A stretch of 64,000 nt of DNA from Pseudomonas sp. Q11 (GCF_024494355.1 NZ_JAKNQY010000026.1:24920-88919); one strand, 5' to 3'; counted from the stretch's first letter, positions 1 through 9,669 are shown. Notes: a model not told the origin generated them from the letters alone. Numbers and translations: made by a program.

Positions 1-687
1 AGTACGCAATTGCAATCCCAGCGCCTGGTCCTGCAACGGCTGGCCTGCGACGCCGATATGGTTCTGGACCTGCATTGTGATTTCGAAGCGGTCGCCCACC
101 TCTATACCACCCCCGAAGCCTGGCCCCAGGTCGAGCCACTGGCCCGCTACATCGGTGCCGAGGCGAGCCTGCTGGCGACGGATTCGGGCGGTCAATCGTT
201 CGATGAATGTTTCACCCTGCTCTGGTGGCAACTCAAAGAACGCTTCGGCGAACACTTCGAGATTCCGCTGGGCAGTTTTTCGGTCACCGTCGAACTGCGC
301 GGCCAGGGCGACGTCACCCACGACCTGGCGAGTCTCGACTGCCAGGCCCTGATCGAATACCTGATCCGCTTCGGCGCCATTGACGGCGAACCGATGCCCT
401 TGCCCGACCTGCCCTACCCGCCTACGCCGTTGGCCGGCGTGGAGCCGGTGGCGACGCCGGTCGGCGGCCTGCTGGTCTACAGCGCCGTGCCCGGAGAGTA
501 CCTGGAGGCCGGGCAGCTGGTGGCGCAAATCATCGACCCGATCAACGACACGGTCACCCCCGTTCATTGCCGCAATGCCGGGCTGCTGTACGCTCGCTCG
601 CTGCGTCGCATGGCCACTGCCGGCATGGTGATCGCCCATGTCGCCGGCGCCGAAGCCTATCGCAGCGGCTACTTACTTTCGCCTTGA
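1..687 (+). CDS. Succinylglutamate desuccinylase/aspartoacylase-family protein, 5' partial
   Basis: The reading frame is open from base 1, so the start lies outside the window and only the C-terminal 228 codons are seen. The segment around DLHCD resembles the zinc-binding part of the M14-like AstE/aspartoacylase family, which hydrolyses N-acyl amino acids. The C-terminal part (GGLLVYSAVPGEYLEAG, then a lipoyl-like turn) is usual for the longer members of this family. It stops 13 bases before an amino-acid ABC transporter ATPase on the same strand, so it probably belongs to an uptake and deacylation operon. The substrate cannot be told from sequence. Confidence 0.75.
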   Translation, partial: STQLQSQRLVLQRLACDADMVLDLHCDFEAVAHLYTTPEAWPQVEPLARYIGAEASLLATDSGGQSFDECFTLLWWQLKERFGEHFEIPLGSFSVTVELRGQGDVTHDLASLDCQALIEYLIRFGAIDGEPMPLPDLPYPPTPLAGVEPVATPVGGLLVYSAVPGEYLEAGQLVAQIIDPINDTVTPVHCRNAGLLYARSLRRMATAGMVIAHVAGAEAYRSGYLLSP

Positions 688-700
688 GGATGCATGCCCC

Positions 701-1465
701 ATGTACAAACTGACCATTGAAGGCCTGCATAAAAGCTATGGCGAACATCAGGTGCTCAAAGGTGTTTCGCTCAAGGCCAGGACCGGCGACGTCATCAGCC
801 TGATCGGCGCCAGCGGCTCGGGCAAAAGTACCTTTTTGCGCTGCATCAACTTTCTGGAACAACCCAACGACGGCGCAATGAGCCTGGACGGCCAGGCGAT
901 CCGCATGATCAACGACCGCCACGGCATGCGCGTGGCGGACGAAAAGGAACTGCAGCGCCTGCGCACCCGCCTGGCCATGGTCTTCCAGCACTTCAACCTG
1001 TGGAGCCACATGACCGTGCTGGAAAACATCACCATGGCGCCGCGCCGGGTGTTGGGCGTCAGTCAACAGGAAGCCGAGGACCGTGCCCGTCGTTATCTCG
1101 ACAAGGTCGGCCTGCCGGCGCGAGTGGCCGAGCAGTACCCGGCGTTCCTTTCCGGTGGTCAGCAGCAGCGCGTGGCCATCGCCCGCGCGCTGGCGATGGA
1201 ACCGGAAGTGATGCTGTTCGACGAACCCACCTCGGCCCTTGACCCGGAGTTGGTGGGAGAAGTCTTGAAGGTGATCCAGGGCCTGGCCGAAGAAGGCCGG
1301 ACCATGATCATGGTGACCCACGAAATGAGCTTCGCCCGCAAGGTGTCGGATCAGGTGCTGTTCCTGCACCAGGGCCTGGTGGAAGAAGAAGGCGCGCCGG
1401 AAGACGTGCTGGGCAATCCCAAGAGCGAGCGGCTCCAGCAGTTTCTCAGTGGCAACCTGAAATAA
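701..1465 (+). CDS. Amino-acid ABC transporter ATP-binding protein (HisP/GlnQ type)
   Basis: 254 residues, the normal length for polar amino-acid importer ATPases. Walker A GASGSGKS is at residues 36-43, the Q-loop region FQHFNLW near 95-101, signature LSGGQQQR at 150-157 and Walker B MLFDEP at 171-176, with a switch histidine in VTHEM. The start at MYKLTIEG gives the usual N-terminus; the longer open frame overlaps the upstream gene and was not used. It should energise a cytoplasmic-membrane importer whose permease and binding-protein genes would lie upstream of the window. Family assignment is firm; substrate (histidine/arginine/ornithine type) is inference. Confidence 0.9.
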   Translation: MYKLTIEGLHKSYGEHQVLKGVSLKARTGDVISLIGASGSGKSTFLRCINFLEQPNDGAMSLDGQAIRMINDRHGMRVADEKELQRLRTRLAMVFQHFNLWSHMTVLENITMAPRRVLGVSQQEAEDRARRYLDKVGLPARVAEQYPAFLSGGQQQRVAIARALAMEPEVMLFDEPTSALDPELVGEVLKVIQGLAEEGRTMIMVTHEMSFARKVSDQVLFLHQGLVEEEGAPEDVLGNPKSERLQQFLSGNLK

Positions 1466-1480
1466 ACCTCGATGCAACCC

Positions 1481-1584
1481 GTAGGAGCTGGCGAAGCCTG
1501 CGATCTTTTGATCTTGATGCCTCGCTCGGGACTCAATTGCAGTGGAAAGGATCGCAGCCTCGTTTCACTCGGCAGTTCCTACAG
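1481..1584. repeat. REP doublet (GTAGGAGCTG...GCTGCGATC type)
   Basis: Two inverted arms, GTAGGAGCTGGCGAAGCCTG and the partner ending GGCAGTTCCTACAG, each with a GATCGCAG block, flank a short centre. It lies between the ABC ATPase stop and the helicase gene and matches the second REP sequence type, also seen at 22.26-22.36 kb. Confidence 0.75.
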
Positions 1585-1667
1585 GGCAGCTCGTACATGA
1601 TGCGTTAAAACCTTTCACATCCCGCCGCGGTCACTGAAAGAAGACTTTCAGGGCGCACGCAGCGGGT

Positions 1668-4155
1668 ATGGCGACATCCAGCAATTACGCAAACCAATGG
1701 TTCAGCGCCCGCGGCTGGAAGCCGTTCGCCTTTCAAAAACAAGTCTGGGCCGCGGTCAAACGCGGCGAATCCGGGCTGTTGCACGCCAACACCGGGGCCG
1801 GCAAGACCTACGCCGTGTGGTTCGCGGCGCTCAACCGGTTCGCCCGCTCGGCGCCACCGCCGGATAAACCCCGTAAACGCAAACCAGTGGCCGAACCGCT
1901 GACGGTCCTGTGGATCACACCGATGCGCGCGCTGGCCGCCGATACAGCCAAAGCCCTTGAGACACCATTGGCAGAGCTGCAGATTCCATGGAGCGTCGGC
2001 CTGCGCACCGGCGACACCAGCGCCAGCGAACGCGCCCGCCAGGGCCGGCGCCTGCCCACCGCGCTGATCACCACGCCTGAAAGCCTGACCCTGATGCTCG
2101 CCCGCGCCGATGCGCAAACGGCCACCTCAACGCTGGGCATGGTCGTGGTGGATGAATGGCACGAGTTGCTCGGCAACAAACGGGGGGTACAGTTGCAATT
2201 GGCTTTGGCACGCTTGCGGCGCTGGCATCCCCGACTCATCGTCTGGGGCGTGTCCGCCACCTTGGGTAACCAGGCCCACGCCGAGCAGGTATTAATCCCG
2301 CAAGGCAACGGCACCAGCGTGCAGGGGGCCAACGGCAAGGCGCTACGGGTCGATACGCTGCTTCCCCCCGGCCCTCGAACGATTTCCGTGGGCCGGGCAC
2401 ATCGGCCTGAAGATGCTGCCCCAGGTCATTGCCGAAATCGACGCCAGCAGCAGCTGTCTGGTTTTCACCAACACCCGGGCGCAATCGGAAATCTGGTACC
2501 AGGCCATTCTCCAAGCCAGGCCGGACTGGGCCGGGCTGATCGCGCTGCATCACAGTTCATTGTCCCGGGACACTCGCGACTGGGTGGAGCGGGCCCTCAA
2601 GGAAGGTCAGCTCAAGGCGGTGGTCTGCACATCCAGCCTGGATCTGGGGGTGGATTTTTTGCCGGTGGAACGGGTCCTGCAAATTGGCTCGGCCAAAGGC
2701 GTGGCGCGGCTGATGCAACGCGCCGGGCGCTCCGGTCATGCACCGGGACGGACCTCGCGGGTCACGCTGGTGCCGACCCACAGCCTGGAACTCATCGAAG
2801 CCGCCGCCGCGCAAGACGCCGTGGCCCAACGGCGCATCGAAGCCCGGGAGTCGCCCCAAAAACCCCTGGATGTGTTGGTCCAGCATCTGGTCAGCATGGC
2901 CTTGGGCGGCGGTTTCGTGCCTGATGAGTTGTTTGAGGAAGTGCGCGGCGCCTGGGCCTACCGCGACCTCAATGCAGCCGAATGGGCCTGGGCCCTGGCC
3001 TTCGTGCGCCATGGGGGGCTGTCATTGACCGCCTATCCCGACTACCGGCGGGTCGAGCCGGACGAACACGGAGTGTGGCGAGTCCCCGATGCGCGACTGG
3101 CCCGACGACATCGCATGAGCATTGGCACCATTGTCAGCGACGCCAGCCTGCAATTGAAGTTCTGGAGCAAAGGCGGGGGCGGCAAGACCTTGGGCAGCGT
3201 GGAAGAAGGCTTCATCGCTCGCCTGCGGCCCGGTGACGGTTTCCTGTTTGCCGGGCGCTTGCTGGAATTGGTCCGGGTTGAGGACATGACCGCTTACGTG
3301 CGGCGCAGCCAAGCCAAAAAAGCCGCCGTGCCGCGCTGGAACGGCGGGCGTATGCCGCTTTCCAGCGAATTGGCGGCCGCCGTCGTGGCCCGCCTGAGCG
3401 AGGCGGCCACGGGCCACTTCGATGGTCCGGAGATGAGCGCCATGCGGCCCTTATTATCGACTCAACAACGCTGGTCCGGTTTGCCTACGCAAGAAACATT
3501 GTTGGCCGAGACGCTCAAATCCCGCGAAGGCTGGCATTTGTTTCTATATCCCTTTGCCGGGCGCCAGGTTCATCTGGGGTTGGCGAGCCTGCTGGCCTGG
3601 CGCGTCAGCCGACAACAGCCGGTGACGTTTTCCATCGCCGTCAACGATTACGGCCTGGAACTGCTCAGCGCCACGGCACTGGACTGGACACAGCACCTGG
3701 GGCCGGAACTCCTGAGCGTCGACAACCTGCTGGGCGATGTGCTGGCGAGCCTGAACGCCGGAGAGCTGGCACTTCGACGCTTTCGCGAAATCGCCCGGAT
3801 CGCCGGACTGGTCTTTGCCGGCTATCCCGGCGCGCCAAAAAGTACCCGTCAAGTCCAGGCCTCCAGCGGCTTGTTCTTTCAGGTGTTCAAGCAATACGAC
3901 GCCGACAACCTCTTGCTGGCACAGGCCGGGGAAGAAGTCTTGCGTGAAGAACTGGATATACGTCGACTGGAGCAGACCTTGGAACGCCTCAATACCTTAA
4001 AACTCGACCTGCATGTCATCAAACGCCCCACCCCACTGGGGTTCCCGTTGCTGGTAGAGCGATTCAGGGAAAGCATGAGTTCGGAGAAGCTCGCCGATCG
4101 CATCCGGCGGATGGTCAGCGAACTGGAAAAGACCGCCGATCGTGGTGACGCCTGA
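1668..4155 (+). pseudogene. Ligase-associated Lhr-type DExH-box DNA helicase, frameshifted
   Basis: Two overlapping open frames together make one Lhr-core helicase of about 828 residues. The first part (from 1668) has Walker A NTGAGKT, ITTPESL and the DEWHE motif II; the second (in frame from about 2370 to 4155) has helicase motifs V/VI (SSLDLGVDF, QRAGRSGHAPG) and the Lhr winged-helix/core C-terminal region. The switch is at a run of six C at 2364-2369: removing one C restores LLPPALERFPWAGHIGLK across the junction. Either the copy is inactivated by a homopolymer indel or this is a sequencing error. The stop overlaps pdeM by one base. Neither the ATP-dependent ligase nor the exonuclease that usually accompany this pair is in the window. 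Confidence 0.85.
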
Positions 4156-4811
4156 TGCCCGCGCCCTACCCCGTCAGCCTCGCCGGCGAAGAGCTCTGGC
4201 TATTGCCGGAAAAGGCTCTTTACTGGCCGGCCCAGCAAACCTTGATGGTCGCCGATGTGCATTTTGGCAAGGCCGCTGCTTATCGCAGCCTTGGCCAACC
4301 GGTGCCCCATGGCACGACGGCCAGCAACATCGCCGTGCTGGACAGGCTCCTGGCGAGCCTGCCATGTCGCCAACTGATCTTTCTAGGGGACTTTCTCCAC
4401 GGTCCAGGTTCCCACGCCCCGGGCACCTTGAAGGCCCTTTGCAGCTGGCGTGAACGACATCAGCTCCTGGCCATGACGCTGATTCGCGGCAACCACGACA
4501 AACGCGCCGGCGACCCGCCGCCAGCCCTGAACATCCGGGTCGTGCCGGAGCCATTGTTGCTCGGTCCTTTCGCCGTACAACATGAGCCCGATCCGCATCC
4601 CAGCCGCCATGTGCTGGCCGGTCACGTTCATCCCGTCTACCACCTGAGCGGCAAAGGCCGGCAGCGGCTGCGCCTGGCCTGCTTCCGGCTCGGCAGCGAA
4701 ATCAGCCTGCTACCGGCCTTCGGTGCATTCACAGGTGGGCATCGCGTGGAACAGGACAATGACTGCCGGATCTTTGTCATTGGGGATAACGAAATATGGC
4801 CGATCAGCTGA
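4155..4811 (+). CDS. pdeM: Ligase-associated DNA damage response phosphoesterase PdeM
   Basis: 218 residues of the calcineurin-like metallophosphoesterase fold. Metal ligand motifs are in order: DVHFGK (34-39), GDFLHG (78-83), RGNHD (111-115) and GHVHP (156-160). The ATG overlaps the helicase stop (TGATG), so the two are translationally coupled. In other bacteria this gene travels with an Lhr helicase, an exonuclease and an ATP-dependent DNA ligase; only the helicase neighbour is present here, and it is frameshifted. All catalytic residues look intact. The cellular role beyond DNA repair association is family knowledge, not visible here. Confidence 0.85.
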   Translation: MPAPYPVSLAGEELWLLPEKALYWPAQQTLMVADVHFGKAAAYRSLGQPVPHGTTASNIAVLDRLLASLPCRQLIFLGDFLHGPGSHAPGTLKALCSWRERHQLLAMTLIRGNHDKRAGDPPPALNIRVVPEPLLLGPFAVQHEPDPHPSRHVLAGHVHPVYHLSGKGRQRLRLACFRLGSEISLLPAFGAFTGGHRVEQDNDCRIFVIGDNEIWPIS

Positions 4812-4868
4812 CAGCGGCAAGCGGCAAGCGTGGAGGCAAGCAACGTGCCCACTTGCAGCTTGCCGCTG
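4812..4868. repeat. Inverted repeat CAGCGGCAAGC / GCTTGCCGCTG
   Basis: A perfect 11-base inverted repeat (4812-4822 and 4858-4868) immediately after pdeM. It could act as a weak bidirectional transcript end; no U-tract is seen. Confidence 0.5.
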
Positions 4869-4885
4869 GTAGCTTCTAACTGAGG

Positions 4886-5101
4886 TCAGGCAACAGGCGC
4901 AGGAGGCGGCTCATCCGGCAGGGTGGGTTCGCCGGGTTCGGTGGGTTCGAAGGGCTGTTCGTTGGGGGTATCGGGATCAGGCTGGCCTGGAATACCGCCC
5001 GCCACTTCGGCAGGGTGGGCCAGCAATGACCAAGCCATGACACCGATCTGATTGGGCTCAAGCCTGGCCAGTTCGGCACTGATTCGCGGATCGATCTTCA
5101 T
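4886..5101 (-). CDS. Small proline-rich-tailed hypothetical protein
   Basis: 71 residues from MKIDPRISAE, chosen because AGGAG lies at a good distance upstream; a longer frame to 5140 lacks a ribosome site. The first 40 residues are a compact mixed segment (ELARLEPNQIGVMAWSLL), and the rest is low-complexity Pro/Glu/Asp (repeats of EPTEP, PDEPPP). No signal peptide or membrane segment. I do not recognise a function. It lies about 100 bases downstream of dcd on the same strand and may be cotranscribed. Confidence 0.65.
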   Translation of the reverse strand: MKIDPRISAELARLEPNQIGVMAWSLLAHPAEVAGGIPGQPDPDTPNEQPFEPTEPGEPTLPDEPPPAPVA

Positions 5102-5203
5102 AGAGCAACTCCTGGGCGAAGGCCCGCTGCGCTGAGGCAAAAAAACGGGCAGTACACCCCATAGAGTGCCTGCCCGCCCAGGAATTCAAACTGTTCGTCA
5201 GAA

Positions 5204-5770
5204 TCAGGTACGCGGCAGCGTCACGCCGCGCTGGCCCTGATATTTGCCACCACGATCCTTGTAGGACACTTCACATTCTTCATCGGACTCAAGGAACAGC
5301 ATCTGCGCCACACCTTCGTTGGCATAGATTTTGGCCGGCAAGGTCGTGGTGTTGGAGAACTCCAGGGTCACATGGCCTTCCCATTCAGGCTCCAGCGGCG
5401 TGACGTTGACGATGATACCGCAGCGCGCGTACGTGCTTTTACCCAGGCAGATGGTCAGCACGTTGCGCGGGATACGGAAATACTCAACGGTGCGGGCCAG
5501 GGCAAAGGAGTTCGGCGGAATGATGCAGACGTCGCTCTTGACGTCGACGAAGCTCTTCTCATCGAAGTTCTTCGGGTCGACGGTGGCCGAGTTGATGTTG
5601 GTGAACACCTTGAATTCATCGGCGCAACGCACATCGTAGCCGTAGCTGGAGACGCCGAAGGAAATCAGCCGGTCGGCGCCTTCGCCACGCATCTGGCGCT
5701 CTACGAAAGGCTCGATCATGCCCTGCTCTTGCGCCATGCGGCGAATCCACTTGTCCGATTTGATGCTCAT
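5204..5770 (-). CDS. dcd: dCTP deaminase
   Basis: 188 residues, full length for bacterial Dcd. It deaminates dCTP to dUTP for thymidylate synthesis in the cytosol. Family motifs are visible: start MSIKSDKWIRRMA, LGKSTYARCGI with the catalytic-loop region, VTPLEPEWEGHVTLEFSN, and the C-terminal KYQGQRGVTLPRT tail that closes over nucleotide. Stand-alone transcription is likely; the short proline-rich gene follows. Confidence 0.97.
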   Translation of the reverse strand: MSIKSDKWIRRMAQEQGMIEPFVERQMRGEGADRLISFGVSSYGYDVRCADEFKVFTNINSATVDPKNFDEKSFVDVKSDVCIIPPNSFALARTVEYFRIPRNVLTICLGKSTYARCGIIVNVTPLEPEWEGHVTLEFSNTTTLPAKIYANEGVAQMLFLESDEECEVSYKDRGGKYQGQRGVTLPRT

Positions 5771-6124
5771 GGCGGGTGTCCTGAATAGCGAGGTGGAAAA
5801 AATACGTCCGGCATCTTACCGGGGCACGGGGCCGGGTTCAAAGCGCGGGACGCAAATCTCGCCGATCCGCCTTGATTTCCTGGCCCTGACGGCAATATCG
5901 CCCGCCGTCAGTCACCAAAACCGAGAAACCTTCGCAAAGACCATTGGCACGTACCGGAAAAAGGGTTAAGGTGGCGCCACTGTGCTGCTTGTGTCACTGA
6001 GAATCTCTACACGATATGTTGAATTTCGATCCAACCATCTACAAGAATTTTTCCTGCTCTTTGCACTCAGTCTCGGCCAGGGTTCTTCCTGAGTCGCAGT
6101 TATCTTTGTTCAAGGAGTTACACC
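5771..6124. other. Gene-free divergent spacer between dcd and the cold-shock gene
   Basis: 354 bases with no supportable gene. It must hold the dcd promoter (minus strand) and the cold-shock promoter and leader. The stretch from about 6005 to 6120 is AT-richer and would give a 5' leader of around 100 bases, as is usual for cold-shock genes. I could not fix a promoter with confidence. Confidence 0.5.
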
Positions 6125-6334
6125 ATGTCTAATCGCCAAACTGGTACCGTTAAGTGGTTCAACGATGAAAAAGGCTTCGGCTTCATCACCCCACAATCCG
6201 GTGACGACCTGTTTGTTCACTTCAAAGCAATCCAATCCGACGGCTTCAAAAGCCTGAAAGAAGGCCAGCAGGTCTCTTTCATCGCTACCCGCGGTCAGAA
6301 AGGCATGCAAGCTGAAGAAGTTCAAGTTATCTAA
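6125..6334 (+). CDS. Cold-shock protein, CspA family
   Basis: 69 residues forming a single cold-shock domain. RNA-binding motifs KGFGFI (RNP1) and DLFVHF (RNP2) are intact, starting with TGTVKWFNDE. The family binds single-stranded RNA/DNA as a chaperone. AAGGAG sits just upstream of the ATG and a strong terminator follows at once, so it is a single-gene unit. Whether it is cold-induced or constitutive cannot be told from sequence. Confidence 0.95.
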   Translation: MSNRQTGTVKWFNDEKGFGFITPQSGDDLFVHFKAIQSDGFKSLKEGQQVSFIATRGQKGMQAEEVQVI

Positions 6335-6352
6335 CTTGTCCTTGCTTTAGTA

Positions 6353-6383
6353 AAAAGCCCCGCCCTGAAAAGCGGGGCTTTTT
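6353..6383 (+). terminator. Intrinsic terminator of the cold-shock gene
   Basis: AAAGCCCCGC stem, loop CCTGAAAA, GCGGGGCTTT then T-tract. Confidence 0.9.
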
Positions 6384-6418
6384 TGTGCCTGTGTGTTTTT
6401 GCCCACGCACAAAAAAAT

Positions 6419-6506
6419 GTGGGAGCGAGCCTGCTCGCGATAGCGGCGTGTCAGTCAACGTTGATGTTGCTGATCCGCCGCTATCGCGAGCAGGCTCGCT
6501 CCCACA
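6419..6506. repeat. REPIN (GTGGGAGCGAGCCTGCTCGCGA type)
   Basis: Two inverted REP arms, GTGGGAGCGAGCCTGCTCGC and its reverse complement, about 45 bases apart, between the cold-shock terminator and the DUF481 gene end. Confidence 0.9.
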
Positions 6507-6533
6507 CGGGTTGGTTGCGTTGCTAGCCCGAGA

Positions 6534-7541
6534 TTACCAGGTCACGCCAAACCCTGCGGTGTAGCGCGTCTTGCTCAAGTCGCTGTCTTCGGTGCCCTCG
6601 ATGACATCTTTCTCGGCCTTGAGGTTGAGCGAAGCCCAGTCGGTAACCTTGTAGCGCAGCCCCACCTCAGCGTCGTAGGCGTACTCGGCGACGCTGGACA
6701 GCGGCTTGCCGACTTCACCATTGGTGAAGAACTCGACACGCTTGCCGATCAGGTAGCGGTTGTAGTCCCACTTCATGGCGACGGAATAGAAGTTGTCCGT
6801 TCCACCGTCGCGGTATTCATAATCGGTGCGGTTGAGCAGCGAGCCCAACGAGAAAGCCCCCAACTCGTCATCCCAGAACTGATAACCCGGACCGGTGCCC
6901 ACCACGCGCTGGCGAGCCAGCTCTTCGACCTTGTCGCGCTTGTAATTCAAACGCCCTTGCCAGAACCATTTTTCCGTGAGGAACCGGTCGAGGGAGTACT
7001 CCAGCCTCCAGTTGTCGGTGGAAACCACATCATCCTGGAATTCACGGTTGTATTCGCCTTCGGCGGTGTGCCGCCATCTGCCATGGCGTGCCGAAGTCTT
7101 GAAGTCGATGTCGTAGTCGTCGGTATCGTTTTCCGCGCGCTGATAATCCAGTGCGGCATCGATATTGCCCTTCCACACCAGATCCTCGACCACCGGCTTG
7201 GGTTTGAGGATTTGCTGGATACTGGCCAGCTCGACGGTTTTGGGTCCGTCGCCGTTGGCCAGGGTCACCTTGCCGTCCTCGGCCGCCTGCAGCGCCTTGG
7301 CTTTCTCGCCAGTGTAGGCATCCTGCTTGACCAGCAATTGCTGGTCGCTCTCAAGGGTCTTGACCTGTTTCCAGTCGATGGGAATCGCGCCAGCGTAATC
7401 GGTCTGGATCAGCAACTTGCCGCCATCGAAAACGGTGATCTTGCCACTGAGCTTGTCGCCGTTCTTCAACCAGACGGTATCGGCAAGCAATGGCATGGAG
7501 GCGCTGGTGACAGCTAGGCATAGCAGGGTTCTAGACAACAT
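6534..7541 (-). CDS. DUF481 outer-membrane protein
   Basis: 335 residues with a Sec signal peptide (about 1-20, ending LLADT). Residues 22-115 form two repeats of a small beta motif (VWLKNGDKLSGKI; KVTLANGD) and the rest has alternating aromatic strands ending in a C-terminal W, typical of an outer-membrane beta-barrel of the DUF481/YdiY family. No established function. The gene is transcribed alone towards a REPIN. Confidence 0.8.
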   Translation of the reverse strand: MLSRTLLCLAVTSASMPLLADTVWLKNGDKLSGKITVFDGGKLLIQTDYAGAIPIDWKQVKTLESDQQLLVKQDAYTGEKAKALQAAEDGKVTLANGDGPKTVELASIQQILKPKPVVEDLVWKGNIDAALDYQRAENDTDDYDIDFKTSARHGRWRHTAEGEYNREFQDDVVSTDNWRLEYSLDRFLTEKWFWQGRLNYKRDKVEELARQRVVGTGPGYQFWDDELGAFSLGSLLNRTDYEYRDGGTDNFYSVAMKWDYNRYLIGKRVEFFTNGEVGKPLSSVAEYAYDAEVGLRYKVTDWASLNLKAEKDVIEGTEDSDLSKTRYTAGFGVTW

Positions 7542-7705
7542 AAGCGTATAAAGAGCTCAAGTTTGCGGTAAAAAGGCGGCATTATCCCCCGGGACGACAC
7601 CTTAGCAAGGACTGACCGAAGTAATTGTGATGAGTTCATTTCTCAACCAACCTTGCGGGACTTAATCTACCAACGGCAATACGCCCTTCTTCAGGACGCC
7701 TGAAC

Positions 7706-8059
7706 GTGACTGATGCTCCCGCGGACGCAGAGAGCGCCGCCCAGATTCGCCGCACCACCCTGTACCTGACCCTGGCACAGGTGCCGGCCGGCAAGGTAGT
7801 GACCTATGGCCAGCTCGCCGAAATGGCCGGCCTGGGCCGCGCGGCACGCTGGGTGGGACGGACCCTCAGCCAACTGCCAAACGACACAAAGCTGCCATGG
7901 CATCGCGTGTTGGGCGCCGGCGGTCGGATCAGCCTGCCGGTCGGCAGCGCTTCAGGGGATGAACAACGCGCGCGCCTGCGCATGGAAGGGGTAAGTGTCC
8001 TGAATAATCGTGTTGATATTCAGCGCCATGGCTGGCGCCCGGTAGAGCACAGCGGTTAG
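7706..8059 (+). CDS. Alkyltransferase-like protein (MGMT family, ATL)
   Basis: 117 residues covering only the C-terminal DNA-binding domain of O6-methylguanine-DNA methyltransferase. The normal alkyl-acceptor motif PCHR is PWHRV here (residues 64-68): Trp65 replaces the reactive Cys, so it cannot accept methyl groups. ATL proteins of this type bind alkylated guanine and hand it to nucleotide excision repair. The helix-turn-helix part (VTYGQLAEMAGLGRAARWVGRTL) is intact. The ATG was kept at 7706 for length; nearby genes are unrelated. Confidence 0.9.
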   Translation: MTDAPADAESAAQIRRTTLYLTLAQVPAGKVVTYGQLAEMAGLGRAARWVGRTLSQLPNDTKLPWHRVLGAGGRISLPVGSASGDEQRARLRMEGVSVLNNRVDIQRHGWRPVEHSG

Positions 8060-8103
8060 AGTGCGCGCTTTGTTTTCGCAATTTTTGAGGCAGACTCCAG
8101 CCC

Positions 8104-9669
8104 ATGCCCCGTAAAACCTGGCGCGCCGCCCTCGCCGCCTATGCCAGTCCCTCGACGCTCGTGCTGTTGCTGCTTGGCTTCGCCGCCGGCTTGCCCTACA
8201 TGCTGGTGTTTTCCACGCTTTCAGTCTGGTTGCGTGAAGCCGGCGTGGCCCGTGAGACCATTGGTTACGCGAGCCTCATCGGCCTGGCATATGCCTTCAA
8301 ATGGGTCTGGTCGCCACTGCTCGACCAATGGCGCCTGCCACTGCTGGGCAAACTCGGCCGTCGGCGTTCATGGCTGGTGCTCTCCCAGGCCCTGGTGATC
8401 CTCGGCCTGATCGGCATGGGCTTCTGCGATCCGCAAAAACACCTGTCCTGGTTGATCGCTATCGCGGTGATCGTGGCTTTCGCCTCGGCCACCCAGGACA
8501 TCGCCGTCGACGCCTACCGCCTGGAAATCGCCGACGACACCCGCCAGGCGGCCCTCGCCGCCAGCTACATGTCCGGGTACCGAATCGCGGCATTGCTGGC
8601 CACCGCCGGCGCACTGTTCTTTGCCGAAGGGTTCGGCTCCACCGGTTTCAGCTATAAACACTCGGCCTGGGCAGGCACCTACCTGTTGTTCGGCGTACTG
8701 ATGGTCCCGGCGCTGCTCACCTCGCTGTTCATGCGCGAACCGCCGGTACCGTTGCGCACCCAGTTGCAGGCCGGCCGCTATAGCTTCGCCCACCAGTTGA
8801 CCTCGGTGTTCGTACTCATCGTACTGCTGGTGTCGGTACCGGCGATGTTCACCCAGCTCTATAACACCGACTTCGCCAGCGTCCTCTTCGAAGGCGTCAG
8901 CCTGCTGGATCTGCTGCTCGAAGACCGCGCCTTTCTGCGGGCCATCCTCTATATCACCCTGACGGCCCTATGCCTTTCAGCCATGGGGCGCCGCGGGCTG
9001 GCGCCAGTACTGACCCCGGTCAACGATTTCATTCTGCGCTACCGCTGGCAGGCCCTGTTGTTGCTTGGGCTGATTGCCACCTACCGAATGTCCGACACGG
9101 TCATGGGCGTCATGGCCAACGTGTTCTACATCGACCAAGGTTTCACCAAGGACCAGATCGCCAGCGTCAGCAAGATTTTCGGGCTGATCATGACACTCGT
9201 CGGCGCCGGCATGGGCGGCTTGTTGATCGTGCGTTTCGGCATCCTGCCGATCCTGTTTATCGGCGGCGTTGCCTCCGCCGGCACCAATATCCTGTTTTTG
9301 ATGCTCGCCGACATGGGCGCCAACCTGCAGATGCTGATTGTCACCATCTCTCTGGACAACTTCAGCTCCGGCCTGGCCACTTCGGCGTTCGTCGCCTACC
9401 TGTCGAGCCTGACCAACCTGAAGTTCTCGGCCACCCAATACGCCCTGCTCAGCTCGATCATGCTATTGCTGCCGCGCTTGATCGGTGGATATTCAGGGGT
9501 GATGGTGGAGAAATTCGGCTATCACGACTTCTTCCTGATCACCGCCCTGCTCGGCGTTCCGACCCTGTTGCTGATTGCCTTGCACTGGTATCAGGAAAAC
9601 CGCCGCCAGGATTCGGGCTCGGCTTCGGACGAGGAACCGACACCCACGCGACCTGCGGAAGAATCGTAG
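8104..9669 (+). CDS. AmpG-like muropeptide MFS permease
   Basis: 521 residues, with about twelve to fourteen hydrophobic segments and a charged C-terminal tail (after LIALHWYQENRR). N-terminal features typical of AmpG are visible: GFAAGLPYMLVFSTLSVWLREAGV and FKWVWSPLLDQW, with ATQDIAVDAYRLE in the central part. AmpG imports anhydromuropeptides across the inner membrane for cell-wall recycling, and so influences ampC induction. Pseudomonads have more than one paralogue and I cannot say which this is. It ends about 130 bases before proS. Confidence 0.82.
   Translation: MPRKTWRAALAAYASPSTLVLLLLGFAAGLPYMLVFSTLSVWLREAGVARETIGYASLIGLAYAFKWVWSPLLDQWRLPLLGKLGRRRSWLVLSQALVILGLIGMGFCDPQKHLSWLIAIAVIVAFASATQDIAVDAYRLEIADDTRQAALAASYMSGYRIAALLATAGALFFAEGFGSTGFSYKHSAWAGTYLLFGVLMVPALLTSLFMREPPVPLRTQLQAGRYSFAHQLTSVFVLIVLLVSVPAMFTQLYNTDFASVLFEGVSLLDLLLEDRAFLRAILYITLTALCLSAMGRRGLAPVLTPVNDFILRYRWQALLLLGLIATYRMSDTVMGVMANVFYIDQGFTKDQIASVSKIFGLIMTLVGAGMGGLLIVRFGILPILFIGGVASAGTNILFLMLADMGANLQMLIVTISLDNFSSGLATSAFVAYLSSLTNLKFSATQYALLSSIMLLLPRLIGGYSGVMVEKFGYHDFFLITALLGVPTLLLIALHWYQENRRQDSGSASDEEPTPTRPAEES

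Noticed and set aside
554..1477. 307-codon minus-strand frame opposite the ABC ATPase
   Set aside because: Shadow of the GC-rich coding strand; His/Gln-rich composition typical of antisense frames.
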